64,000 bases of DNA from NCBI GenBank assembly GCA_902798545.1, contig CADBWQ010000003.1:255540-319539 (forward strand). Direction: 5' to 3'. This document shows positions 25,013 to 32,362 of the stretch, piece by piece. The stretch is from Oscillospiraceae bacterium. Its GTDB lineage: Bacteria; Bacillota; Clostridia; Oscillospirales; Oscillospiraceae. A model generated the notes under the pieces. That model had not been told where the DNA came from, did not search any database, and was given only the letters and a program-made list of their open reading frames with translations. How positions within the stretch are numbered: position 1 is the stretch's first letter; the number at the start of each line of letters is the position of its first letter. The translations under genes and the position numbers were made by a program.

Positions 25013-26305
25013 TTAGCCAAGAGTCGCATCTGCCTGAGCAGTGTAGTTTGCAGTAGCTTCTGCGATGTCAGCACCTGCGCCGATCTCCTGAAGCATATTC
25101 CACCAGAGAGTGCGAACATCTGCAAATCCGTTGGTAATGGTGTAATAGTCGCCCAGGTTCGGCATGATGGTTGCATTGTAGACGTTCATGTCTTCATCAT
25201 CCGCGAAGATTCCAGTGAGGTCATTACCCTCAGCGGCAGTACGGGCAGGGAAGAAGCTGGACGCCACAACTGCCTCAGCGGTCTTGTCGCTGTCGCAGAC
25301 GTACTTGATAAACTGCTTGGAGGCCTCGATGCGATCCGCATCGCCGTTATCGAAGATACCGAAGCCCCAAATACCACCGCAGAGAGCAACATTGCCATCG
25401 TCAGTCGGGAAGTTCATGAATGCAACTTCATCTCCGGTGAGAGTCTTTCCAACTTCATTTCCGTCATCAGTATTCTTGTGTCCGCTGATGTTCCAGCAGA
25501 AAGCCATGTTGAGGATGCCCTGACGGAAGAGCTTCATCTCGTCGCCGCCAGCGATGGAAGCGTCGAAGTTCACTCCGTCCAGGTCATACAGAGTCTGCAG
25601 AGCCTTGACATTCTCTTCGGAGTTCCACTGATAGCCGGTACGGGCTTCATCGATGAAGAGGCCACTATAGAGGTTATTTACAAGAGCACGGGTGCCCTGG
25701 TCACCGCCCTGGCCATTGCAGAAGACCGCGGCGACTGTATCATTGCCTGCAGCATTGAGCGCTTTGACTGCTTCGATAAAGCCTTCCGTCGTCCAGGTGC
25801 GGGTCTCGAGATCCACATACTGGTCAGCTCCGGCGCGTTTAAAAGCATCTACATTGATGGCCATGCAGTGTGCATTCATGCAGAGAGGATAGCCGGTGAG
25901 TGTGCCATCAGCAATCGTGAATGCAGCCAGTGTGGAGGGATTGATCTCTTCCAGGTCTGTTGCATCGAGCATATCGCTCAGGTCGACCATGTGGCCCTGC
26001 AGGCCCCACTGAACAGCCAGACGCTCGGGTCCTTCCATGACCATATCAGGAGCCTGACCGGCTGCAATTGCGGCGTTAATCTTGTTGTCTCCATCTCCGC
26101 CGTAGGCAAGCAACTCAACCTTGACCTTAATGCCGGTTTCTGCTTCAAAGGCATCTGTGAAGGTCTTGATGGTCGCTTCATCACCCCATTTGCCGATCGG
26201 GTAAGTCCAGAGGGAAATCTCCGTAGCATCCGCAGAAGCAGTAACGGGGACTGCCAGCGCAATGATCATGACCAGCGCGAGCAGAAGTGCGAGTTTCTTT
26301 TTCAT
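25013..26305 (-). CDS. Extracellular sugar-binding protein of ABC transporter, no lipobox
   Basis: A 430-aa family 1 solute-binding protein. The N-terminus is MKKKLALLLALVMIIALAVP followed by VTASADA, a type I signal peptide with cleavage near ASA. There is no lipobox cysteine, unusual for a monoderm Bacillota binding protein. The mature part has the usual fold cues (ISLWTYPIG, FEAETGIKVKVE, AAGQAPDMVMEG). The ATG at 26305 is set by AAGGAGG 7 nt upstream. First gene of the operon with two permeases, the lyase and NagA, so an amino sugar or sialic acid is the likely ligand. Confidence 0.9.
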   Translation of the reverse strand: MKKKLALLLALVMIIALAVPVTASADATEISLWTYPIGKWGDEATIKTFTDAFEAETGIKVKVELLAYGGDGDNKINAAIAAGQAPDMVMEGPERLAVQWGLQGHMVDLSDMLDATDLEEINPSTLAAFTIADGTLTGYPLCMNAHCMAINVDAFKRAGADQYVDLETRTWTTEGFIEAVKALNAAGNDTVAAVFCNGQGGDQGTRALVNNLYSGLFIDEARTGYQWNSEENVKALQTLYDLDGVNFDASIAGGDEMKLFRQGILNMAFCWNISGHKNTDDGNEVGKTLTGDEVAFMNFPTDDGNVALCGGIWGFGIFDNGDADRIEASKQFIKYVCDSDKTAEAVVASSFFPARTAAEGNDLTGIFADDEDMNVYNATIMPNLGDYYTITNGFADVRTLWWNMLQEIGAGADIAEATANYTAQADATLG

Positions 26306-26392
26306 GGGTTTCCTCCTTAAAAATATTGTTCGTTTTATTATCGCACGCCAATGCGTGTAATAATTCTTCTCCAGGTGCCTCATACTGATGTC

Positions 26393-26421
26393 ATTGTACC
26401 TGAGGCAGCGCCTCTTGTCAA
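26393..26421 (-). promoter_or_regulatory. Sigma-A promoter of the ABC transporter/nan-nag operon
   Basis: Leftward TTGACA at 26421-26416, exactly 17 nt, TACAAT at 26398-26393. It leaves a leader of about 80 nt before the binding-protein ATG. Confidence 0.85.
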
Positions 26422-26427
26422 TCACTT

Positions 26428-26446
26428 TTTGAAAGAAAATTTCAAA
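26428..26446. promoter_or_regulatory. Probable RpiR-family operator
   Basis: A perfect 7-5-7 inverted repeat, TTTGAAA-GAAAA-TTTCAAA, lies immediately upstream of the -35 element and is centred near -51. Its inner 15-mer TGAAAGAAAATTTCA recurs exactly at 28747. TGAAA-N5-TTTCA palindromes are typical RpiR/MurR-type sites, and an RpiR gene lies between the two copies. Confidence 0.75.
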
Positions 26447-26508
26447 ATCGTGGCGTTCTGAAAATTATTTTTACACTTTTCACAAAAAAGCACCTCACCT
26501 TCTATGCA

Positions 26509-26553
26509 AAATGACGGAGAGACTGAAATTAATTTTCAGCCTCTCCGTCATTT
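26509..26553 (-). terminator. Intrinsic terminator after the RpiR gene
   Basis: A 20-bp stem with a single mismatch and a 4-nt loop is followed leftward by TTTTGCATAG. It insulates the RpiR transcript from the ABC transporter promoter. Confidence 0.8.
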
Positions 26554-26561
26554 CAGTTTGA

Positions 26562-27425
26562 TTACAGGTGTTTCTCTGCCAGAGCAGTTGCCACTCTCTC
26601 CCTTGCCGCATTGCAGCGGTCCAGATCCTGCCGGCAGTATTCGGAAAACAGCACATCCAGCAGGAAAAGCTGAGCAAGCTTTGCGGGGACGGAGCTGAGC
26701 TGAAGCGGACCTTCATTCGAACCGCAGCACAGAACGAGATCCGCATATTCCGCTCCAGGCGATCTGGCGAAGCGGGTCACAAGGATGATTCTCGCCCGCT
26801 GCTCCCGCGCCACGGCAAGCGCTTCCAGCAGGTCGCGCGTTGCCCCGGAGTAAGAAAAGAACAGCAGGACATCCCGCTCGCTCAGATTTGCGGTTGCAAT
26901 GATCTGCATATGTGAGTCCTTCACCGGGAAGAACTTTCCACTCACAGTAGAAAATAGATGCGCTGCCTCTTCAGCCATCACCATGGATCCTCCCTGACCC
27001 ATACACAGGACTTTATTTGCGTTGGAGAGGATCCGGACAGCCGTCCGGATCTGATCCGGGTTGATGAGATTCAGTGTTTCCGTCATCGCCGCCATGTCCG
27101 CGGAATACAGCTTGCGGCACATGTCTTCCAGGCTGTCGGACAGCTCGATCTGCCCTGAGAGATCCTCCGTTCCGGAACGCTGCCGTGCGGTGGAATTGGC
27201 AATTGCCAGCTTGAAGGCGTTGTACCCCTTATATCCAAGTCTGCGGCAAAAGCGGGAAACCGTGGCCTCAGCCACGCCGCTCTCCTCGGCCAGTTCGGCA
27301 ATGGACAGGAACTGGCTCTCCCGCGGATGGCGCAGCACGTAGTCAGCGGCCTTTTTCTCCGCTGTTGTCAGCTCATAATATTCTTCGCTGATCTTGTCGA
27401 TGACATTGACACTGCTCAGAGGCAT
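26562..27425 (-). CDS. RpiR/MurR-family transcriptional regulator
   Basis: A 287-aa regulator: an N-terminal HTH_6 domain (residues 1-77, with LTTAEKKAADYVLRHP and SGVAEATVSRFCRRLGYKGY) and a C-terminal SIS phosphosugar-binding domain (about 125-255, with GQGGSMVMAEE and FSYSGATRDLLEAL). It likely senses a phosphorylated amino sugar such as ManNAc-6-P or GlcNAc-6-P. It lies 17 nt after the GlcNAc 2-epimerase gene in one transcript and is flanked by matching inverted repeats, so it most probably controls both transcripts of the locus. The ATG follows AAGGAGG. Confidence 0.92.
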   Translation of the reverse strand: MPLSSVNVIDKISEEYYELTTAEKKAADYVLRHPRESQFLSIAELAEESGVAEATVSRFCRRLGYKGYNAFKLAIANSTARQRSGTEDLSGQIELSDSLEDMCRKLYSADMAAMTETLNLINPDQIRTAVRILSNANKVLCMGQGGSMVMAEEAAHLFSTVSGKFFPVKDSHMQIIATANLSERDVLLFFSYSGATRDLLEALAVAREQRARIILVTRFARSPGAEYADLVLCCGSNEGPLQLSSVPAKLAQLFLLDVLFSEYCRQDLDRCNAARERVATALAEKHL

Positions 27426-27442
27426 CCCGCTTCCTCCTTATT

Positions 27443-28657
27443 TCACTTCAGCTCCGTCAGCTCTCCCATCATCATGTCCACCATGCTCAGCATGCGGGGC
27501 AGATGGAAGGGTCCCTTGAAGGTAGAACCCTTGCAGGGCGGCTCCGTCGGCTTTCCGTCACGCCGCAGATACCCGTACCACTCGCCGTATTCCGGGTCGG
27601 AGAAGTAAGTGCGGCAGTAGTCCAGCGTCTTAAAGAACCACTCGAGATATTCCTCTTTTCCGGTGTCGCGATACAGCATCATGGAGGAGATCATGATCTC
27701 GTCATGCGGCCACCAGAGCTTCATGTCGTGTTCATAGGCCTCGGGCGGTTTTCCCAGGCAGTCGATGAAGTACAGCAGTCCGCCGTATTCCTTGTCCCAG
27801 CCGGCATTGATGGCCCGGTTGAAGATGGTCTCCGCCTTTCCGACCAGATCCCTGTCGCCGGTGCGTTTGGCGTGCTCCAGCAGGAACCAGACGCCCTCGA
27901 TGTCATGGCCCGGGTTCACGATGCGGCCCTCGGTCACATCCAGACGCGCTTCGCCGTCAGGTCCGACGTTCTCCAGCACGCAGCCCAGGTCATCTTTCAC
28001 GTGATAATGGAAGATATCCTCCACACAGGAGGCCGCGCGCTCTTCATACAGCGCCTTCTGCTCCGGATCCACCCGCATCAGGACGCTTGTCACGTTCAGG
28101 TAGATCATCGGGATACCGAAGGCTCTGCCGCTGCGGGTCTCCGGAATGGTCTTGGGTCCGAGCCCGGTGGGATCCGGCATGCCGTGATTGAGGTTCCAGT
28201 AGAGATCGTAAGCCCTCCGGGCGCGCAGCAGGCATTCCCGTTCTCCGGTGACACCATAATACTCGGCGTTTGCCATGGCGTAAAAAGCCTCTGAGAAGCA
28301 GTATCTCCTCTGGCGCAGGGGCTTTCCCTCCGCCGTCACGGTGAAATACATTCTATCTCCAGCCTCGCGGTTGATGCAGTGCGCCTCCATGAAATCCAGA
28401 CAGCTCTTCGCCGCCTGCAGCCATTCGTCCTTCACACCGTACAGGTGGCAAAGCCAGGAGAAGATCCAGCCGCACCGGCCCTGCATCCAGACGCTCTTAT
28501 CCGTGGAGAAGATCTTTCCCTCCCGGTCGAGGCAGGTATACACGCCGCCGTTGACGGGGTCCATGCCGTTCTTCAGCCAGAAATCTGTGCAGCGGTCCAG
28601 TTCCTCCCGGATCCACGTTCTGCTCTCCAGCAGTTTTTTCTTCACGCTCTCATCCAT
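27443..28657 (-). CDS. N-acylglucosamine 2-epimerase (AGE/RnBP family)
   Basis: A 404-aa protein of the (alpha/alpha)6-barrel epimerase family that interconverts unphosphorylated ManNAc and GlcNAc. Seen: WLKNGMDPVNGGVYTCLDREG near the start, WMQGRCGWIFSWL, VNPGHDIEGVWFLLEHA and LWWPHDEIMISSMML, which carry the conserved histidines and acidic residues. It begins the leftward transcript that also carries the RpiR gene. With a neuraminate lyase and NagA close by, it offers a route from ManNAc to GlcNAc without a NanE-type ManNAc-6-P epimerase, which is absent here. Confidence 0.9.
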   Translation of the reverse strand: MDESVKKKLLESRTWIREELDRCTDFWLKNGMDPVNGGVYTCLDREGKIFSTDKSVWMQGRCGWIFSWLCHLYGVKDEWLQAAKSCLDFMEAHCINREAGDRMYFTVTAEGKPLRQRRYCFSEAFYAMANAEYYGVTGERECLLRARRAYDLYWNLNHGMPDPTGLGPKTIPETRSGRAFGIPMIYLNVTSVLMRVDPEQKALYEERAASCVEDIFHYHVKDDLGCVLENVGPDGEARLDVTEGRIVNPGHDIEGVWFLLEHAKRTGDRDLVGKAETIFNRAINAGWDKEYGGLLYFIDCLGKPPEAYEHDMKLWWPHDEIMISSMMLYRDTGKEEYLEWFFKTLDYCRTYFSDPEYGEWYGYLRRDGKPTEPPCKGSTFKGPFHLPRMLSMVDMMMGELTELK

Positions 28658-28733
28658 CGTTTTCTTCCGCTCCTTATTAAAAAATATATAGCCGGTCAGA
28701 CTTCTTAACAGACATCATCTTTTTGCTGTTCAC

Positions 28734-28762
28734 AGTGTACCAGTAATGAAAGAAAATTTCAA
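28734..28762 (-). promoter_or_regulatory. Promoter of the 2-epimerase/RpiR transcript
   Basis: Leftward TTGAAA at 28762-28757, 17-nt spacer, TACACT at 28739-28734. The -35 element and part of the spacer are inside the palindrome at 28747-28761, the position expected for repression. Confidence 0.7.
28747..28761. promoter_or_regulatory. Second RpiR-type operator, overlapping the epimerase promoter
   Basis: The 15-mer TGAAAGAAAATTTCA is identical to the core of the site at 26428-26446. It overlaps the -35 element of the leftward promoter. Confidence 0.75.
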
Positions 28763-28775
28763 TAAAAATATTATC

Positions 28776-28790
28776 TGAAATTTTGTTCAA
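28776..28790. promoter_or_regulatory. Degenerate third RpiR-type site upstream of the ROK kinase promoter
   Basis: TGAAATTTTGTTCAA matches the operator TGAAATTTTCTTTCA apart from one missing base and a C-to-G change. It is centred about 50 bp upstream of the predicted kinase transcription start, the same spacing as at the ABC transporter promoter. Confidence 0.45.
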
Positions 28791-28797
28791 AAACCGG

Positions 28798-28826
28798 GTG
28801 ACAAACAGCATGGAAGATGATACAAT
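28798..28826 (+). promoter_or_regulatory. Promoter of the ROK kinase/esterase/YesL operon
   Basis: GTGACA at 28798, 17-nt spacer, TACAAT at 28821. It lies downstream of an in-frame ATG at 28783, which therefore cannot be the real start of the kinase. Confidence 0.7.
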
Positions 28827-28920
28827 GCAATCAACTGTATTTCCCGGCTTTGTGAATTCTACTTCCGGGCGCCGGGTGATCCATCCATTTCTCTACAAAT
28901 CGAATCGGGAGGCGTATTCT

Positions 28921-30306
28921 ATGAACCTTTATGGGATCGAAATCAATCTGAAACATGTGCCCGAGCTGGATCCGGACTTTTTTCCGCTTCAGCGCTTCAA
29001 TGAAGCTTTTCTCGCAACCGCCACGAAACCCATCGGGATCGCCGTCGAGCGCACCGATGGCCAGATGGCTTCTGTTCAAACCTTCATTCACGGCACGCCC
29101 GAAAAGGCGGAAGCCGACCGATATTATATTGAGCGCCTGGTCAAGACCATTCTCTGGATGAAAGGTGGCTTTCGGATCATGGTCTGCGACGACGAGGGGA
29201 TCTGCCGCTATTTGAAGGATACCTATTGTGAGAGCGGCAGGCAGGCCTTCGATGCTGACTTCATGGCCAATGTCTTTGAACATCCGTTTGAAGTACTCTC
29301 CGTGGATCAGCTTCCCGAGGCCAAAGACGACCCGAAGGCCATCGGCGGGCATCTGGACGGCTGCCGGATCGGCTTTGACGCCGGCGGCAGCGACCGGAAG
29401 GTCTCCGCCGTTATCGACGGAGAGACGGTCTATTCCGAGGAGGTTGTCTGGTTCCCGAAAACCACCGCCGACCCGGACTACCACTATGACGGGATCGTGG
29501 CTGCGCTGAAATCTGCCGCCTCCCACATGCCCAGAGTGGATGCCGTGGGAGTCTCCTCCGCGGGGATCTATATCAACAACCGCACCATGCGCGCCTCTCT
29601 CTTCCTGCAGGTTCCTCCCGACCTCTATGAAAAGAAGGTCAAGGACATCTACATCCGTGCCATCACCGATACCTTTGGGCCGGATATCCCCTTCTCCGTC
29701 ATCAACGACGGGGACGTCACAGCCCTGGCTGGTGCCATGAGTCTGGAGACCAATAACGTTCTCGGTATCGCCATGGGTACCAGCGAGGCCGTTGGTTTTG
29801 TGGACCGTGAAGGACGGATCACTGGCTGGCTGAACGAACTGGCCTTTGTTCCGGTGGATGCCAACCCGGAAGCCATGGTGGATGAGTGGAGTGGCGATAT
29901 TGGCTGCGGTGTCAAGTATTTCTCTCAGGATGGTGTCATCAAGCTTGCTCCCGCCGCCGGGATTGAGCTGGATTCTTCCCTCTCCCCCGCAGAGAAGCTC
30001 AAGGTCGTTCAGAAGCTCATGGAAGCGGACGATCCCCGTGCTGCAGCGGTCTACCGGAGCATCGGATGCTATCTCGCCCATACTCTGGCCTATTACTATG
30101 CGCTTTACGGCTGCGAGAACCTGCTGCTCCTCGGCCGCGTGATGTCCGGGAAGGGCGGCGATGTTCTGCTCGACATCTGCAAAGCAGTTCTGGCGGATGA
30201 GTATCCCGCCCTTGCCGGGAAGCTGCGTCTCGCACTCCCGGATGAAAAGTTCCGTCGTGTCGGCCAGTCCGCCGTCGCGGCCTCTCTTCCGGAGGTTGTA
30301 AAATGA
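28921..30306 (+). CDS. ROK-like sugar kinase with long N-terminal extension
   Basis: A 461-aa protein. The kinase core begins near residue 155 with RIGFDAGGSDRKVSAVIDGE (ATP phosphate loop). It also has VGVSSAGIYINN, NDGDVTALAG with the catalytic Asp, and an AMGTS adenosine loop. The zinc-binding CxCGxxGCxE motif of classical ROK proteins is missing and about 150 N-terminal residues are extra. The ATG at 28921 follows GGGAGG and lies downstream of the promoter. By context it phosphorylates GlcNAc or ManNAc released from sialic acid. It overlaps the esterase gene by 4 nt (ATGA). Confidence 0.8.
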   Translation: MNLYGIEINLKHVPELDPDFFPLQRFNEAFLATATKPIGIAVERTDGQMASVQTFIHGTPEKAEADRYYIERLVKTILWMKGGFRIMVCDDEGICRYLKDTYCESGRQAFDADFMANVFEHPFEVLSVDQLPEAKDDPKAIGGHLDGCRIGFDAGGSDRKVSAVIDGETVYSEEVVWFPKTTADPDYHYDGIVAALKSAASHMPRVDAVGVSSAGIYINNRTMRASLFLQVPPDLYEKKVKDIYIRAITDTFGPDIPFSVINDGDVTALAGAMSLETNNVLGIAMGTSEAVGFVDREGRITGWLNELAFVPVDANPEAMVDEWSGDIGCGVKYFSQDGVIKLAPAAGIELDSSLSPAEKLKVVQKLMEADDPRAAAVYRSIGCYLAHTLAYYYALYGCENLLLLGRVMSGKGGDVLLDICKAVLADEYPALAGKLRLALPDEKFRRVGQSAVAASLPEVVK

Positions 30307-30959
30307 AAAAACACATTGTCTGCTTTGGCGATTCCAACACTCACGGCTATTGCGCCGATCCCACCGACTGCGCGGACGGCGGCGACCGCTTTAACGAGGA
30401 GGAGCGCTGGACCTGTCTGCTGCAGAAGGCGCTCGGGGATGAGTATCTGGTGATTGAAGAAGGCCTCTCCGGCCGGACCTCCGTTTTCGACGATCCGTTG
30501 CACGAGTGCATGTCCGGTCTGGATGTCATCTACTCCACTCTGATGAGCCATGAACCCGTGGATCTGCTGATCATCATGCTGGGAACCAATGACACCAAGG
30601 AGCGTCTCGGCATGAGCGCTGCCTGCATCTCCATCGGGATGGAGCGACTCATCATGAAAGCCAAAACTGTCATGGCCTGGCGGAATGGTGTTCCAAACAT
30701 TCTGGTTATCTGCCCGCCGCACATTGGAGACGGGCTCTACCTCCGTCCGGAAGGAGATGCCATGGGCTATGGCTGCCCGCAGAAATCCCGTGAGCTCTCG
30801 AAATATCTCCAATCGATGGCAGAGGCCCAGCACTGTGCCTTTCTCGACGCGGAGGGTGTGGCGGAGTTCAACAAGCTTGACTGCATGCACCTGACAAGAA
30901 AAGGTCATTCCCAGCTGGCCGAAAAGCTCACCGGGCTGGTACCGCAGATTCTCTCCTGA
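30303..30959 (+). CDS. SGNH/GDSL-family hydrolase
   Basis: A 218-aa serine esterase without a signal peptide, hence cytosolic. The four SGNH blocks are visible: FGDSNTHG with Ser11, a conserved Gly near residue 56, LGTND with Asn96, and DCMHLT with Asp193 and His196. It overlaps both neighbours (ATGA with the kinase, TGATG with the YesL-like gene), so it is tightly co-translated. In this locus a sialate or amino-sugar O-acetylesterase role is plausible but is inference; related enzymes also deacetylate xylan sugars. Confidence 0.85.
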   Translation: MKKHIVCFGDSNTHGYCADPTDCADGGDRFNEEERWTCLLQKALGDEYLVIEEGLSGRTSVFDDPLHECMSGLDVIYSTLMSHEPVDLLIIMLGTNDTKERLGMSAACISIGMERLIMKAKTVMAWRNGVPNILVICPPHIGDGLYLRPEGDAMGYGCPQKSRELSKYLQSMAEAQHCAFLDAEGVAEFNKLDCMHLTRKGHSQLAEKLTGLVPQILS

Positions 30960-31573
30960 TGGGCCGCAGGTTCTTTAACCCCGACACCGGGATCTGGCGC
31001 TTTTTTGGCTGGGTCGGTGACATTGTGATATTGAGTCTCCTCTGGGCGCTATGTTCGATTCCCCTGATAACCTGCGGGGCCGCTTCGACCGCACTTTATG
31101 ATTCCGTCGTCCATGTCGTGCGGCGTAAGGATGACTCGTTCATTTCCCGCTTTTTCGGCACTTTCCGCAGGGAACTGAAGATGGGCTGCCTCTCGACGCT
31201 TCTCTGGGGCGCAGTCGTTTCTCTTTTCCTGTTCCTCTACCGGATACTCGCCGGCACCGGGCCAGATGGACAGGTTATGACAGTCTGGAGTGTGGTACTC
31301 ATACTCCTGCTGTACTTCATCCTTGGGATCCTGAGCTGGCTCTTTCCGATTCTCTCACGCTTCACCTTTGGGTTTACCGACCTGAACCGCACTGCCCTGC
31401 GCCTCGCCCTGGGCAACATTCTGCGTTCGGCCACCATGGCGCTTCTGATAGGGCTCGGGATCGCTGCCTTTTCACGGAACTTCTATTTTGTCTTCTTTGT
31501 TCCCGGTCTCGCCTCCTGGCTCTCCAGTTTTCTGATCGAACCGGTATTCGAGAAGTACAGCAATCCGGAGTGA
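30959..31573 (+). CDS. YesL-like DUF624 membrane protein
   Basis: A 204-aa membrane protein with about five helices. FNPDTGIWRFFGWVGDIVILSLLWALCSIPLITCGAASTALY matches the start of DUF624/YesL proteins, which commonly accompany CUT1 sugar ABC transporters and glycan-utilisation genes. The function is unknown; a link to transporter assembly or signalling is often supposed. Third gene of the ROK kinase operon, with a 1-nt overlap with the esterase gene. Confidence 0.82.
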   Translation: MGRRFFNPDTGIWRFFGWVGDIVILSLLWALCSIPLITCGAASTALYDSVVHVVRRKDDSFISRFFGTFRRELKMGCLSTLLWGAVVSLFLFLYRILAGTGPDGQVMTVWSVVLILLLYFILGILSWLFPILSRFTFGFTDLNRTALRLALGNILRSATMALLIGLGIAAFSRNFYFVFFVPGLASWLSSFLIEPVFEKYSNPE

Positions 31574-31591
31574 CACAGTTCCGGCATAATT

Positions 31592-31650
31592 AAAGTGCCG
31601 CGGAGCAGACTGTTTTGTCTGAACCGCGGCGCTTTCTCGTTTATTTTGTC
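31592..31650. terminator. Bidirectional terminator between the converging YesL-like and membrane-protein genes
   Basis: A 12-bp outer stem (AAAGTGCCGCGG against CCGCGGCGCTTT) with an inner CAGAC/GTCTG stem is followed by T-rich sequence on the right. The left flank is AT-rich as well, so it may serve both converging genes. Confidence 0.75.
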
Positions 31651-32318
31651 TGCTTACAGATCTGATTCCGCTCGGCAAGCGCTGTTCTGATCTCCTTGAT
31701 CAGCACCGTGTCTCCGCTACGCTTGAATTCATCCAGCAGGATATCCAGTTTCATCTCAAGCTTCTCTGTTGCTTCACTGGAAACCGGGTCGGAATAGCGG
31801 AATTCTTCTGCAAGATCTTCCACTTCTTTTTTGAGTTTTGGATCTTGACAGGCTGCGGCAATCGATGCCGCTTTGCTTTGCAGCTGTCGCATCGTCTCTG
31901 TTTTCACAGGTTTTGCTGTTTCCTGCCGTTCCACTTCTTCCCGTACACCTTCTGCTGTGATCAGTCCGATCAGTGTCAGTCCAAGCAACACAGCGTAAAC
32001 AATCAAGGCGATCCAAGGTGGAATCACAATCTGCTTAATACCGGTCAGTAAGATCACCACGAGACTCAGCGCCAACTGTATAATCAGATATACCGTTGTG
32101 ATTCTGGCAATCGGGAATCCATATAGCTTGCTTCTTGCTCCATGTCCACCAAATGCCTTTGGATAAGAATAAGCCTGAATTGCTATTGCAATCACAGCGA
32201 AAGCATAGCTCAGCCAGAATGCCAAAGATTTCTCCACCGGAATTACAAAAGCAATTACGCTGACCAAAATCAGCAGAATCAAAAGGACAATATAAAATCT
32301 TGCTCTATTCCTTGTCAT
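31641..32318 (-). CDS. Unrecognised small membrane protein, last gene of the TIR-SPFH operon
   Basis: A 225-aa protein I do not recognise. Four hydrophobic helices occupy roughly residues 8-28, 32-50, 70-93 and 98-122. The remaining 100 residues are a charged cytoplasmic tail with predicted helices (KTETMRQLQSKAASIAAACQ, then EATEKLEMKLDILLDEF). It follows the HTH-like gene by 44 nt and ends the five-gene operon at a terminator. Membrane location fits the transmembrane TIR proteins upstream, suggesting a partner or pore subunit, but this is inference. Confidence 0.6.
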   Translation of the reverse strand: MTRNRARFYIVLLILLILVSVIAFVIPVEKSLAFWLSYAFAVIAIAIQAYSYPKAFGGHGARSKLYGFPIARITTVYLIIQLALSLVVILLTGIKQIVIPPWIALIVYAVLLGLTLIGLITAEGVREEVERQETAKPVKTETMRQLQSKAASIAAACQDPKLKKEVEDLAEEFRYSDPVSSEATEKLEMKLDILLDEFKRSGDTVLIKEIRTALAERNQICKQTK

Positions 32319-32362
32319 ATTTAAAATCTCCTCAATGTTATAGAAGGCGCTGTTCGTTACTG

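Noticed and set aside
28783-28920. Upstream ATG extending the ROK kinase by 46 codons
   Set aside because: A promoter (-35 at 28798, -10 at 28821) lies inside that stretch, and the ATG at 28921 has a strong GGGAGG site.
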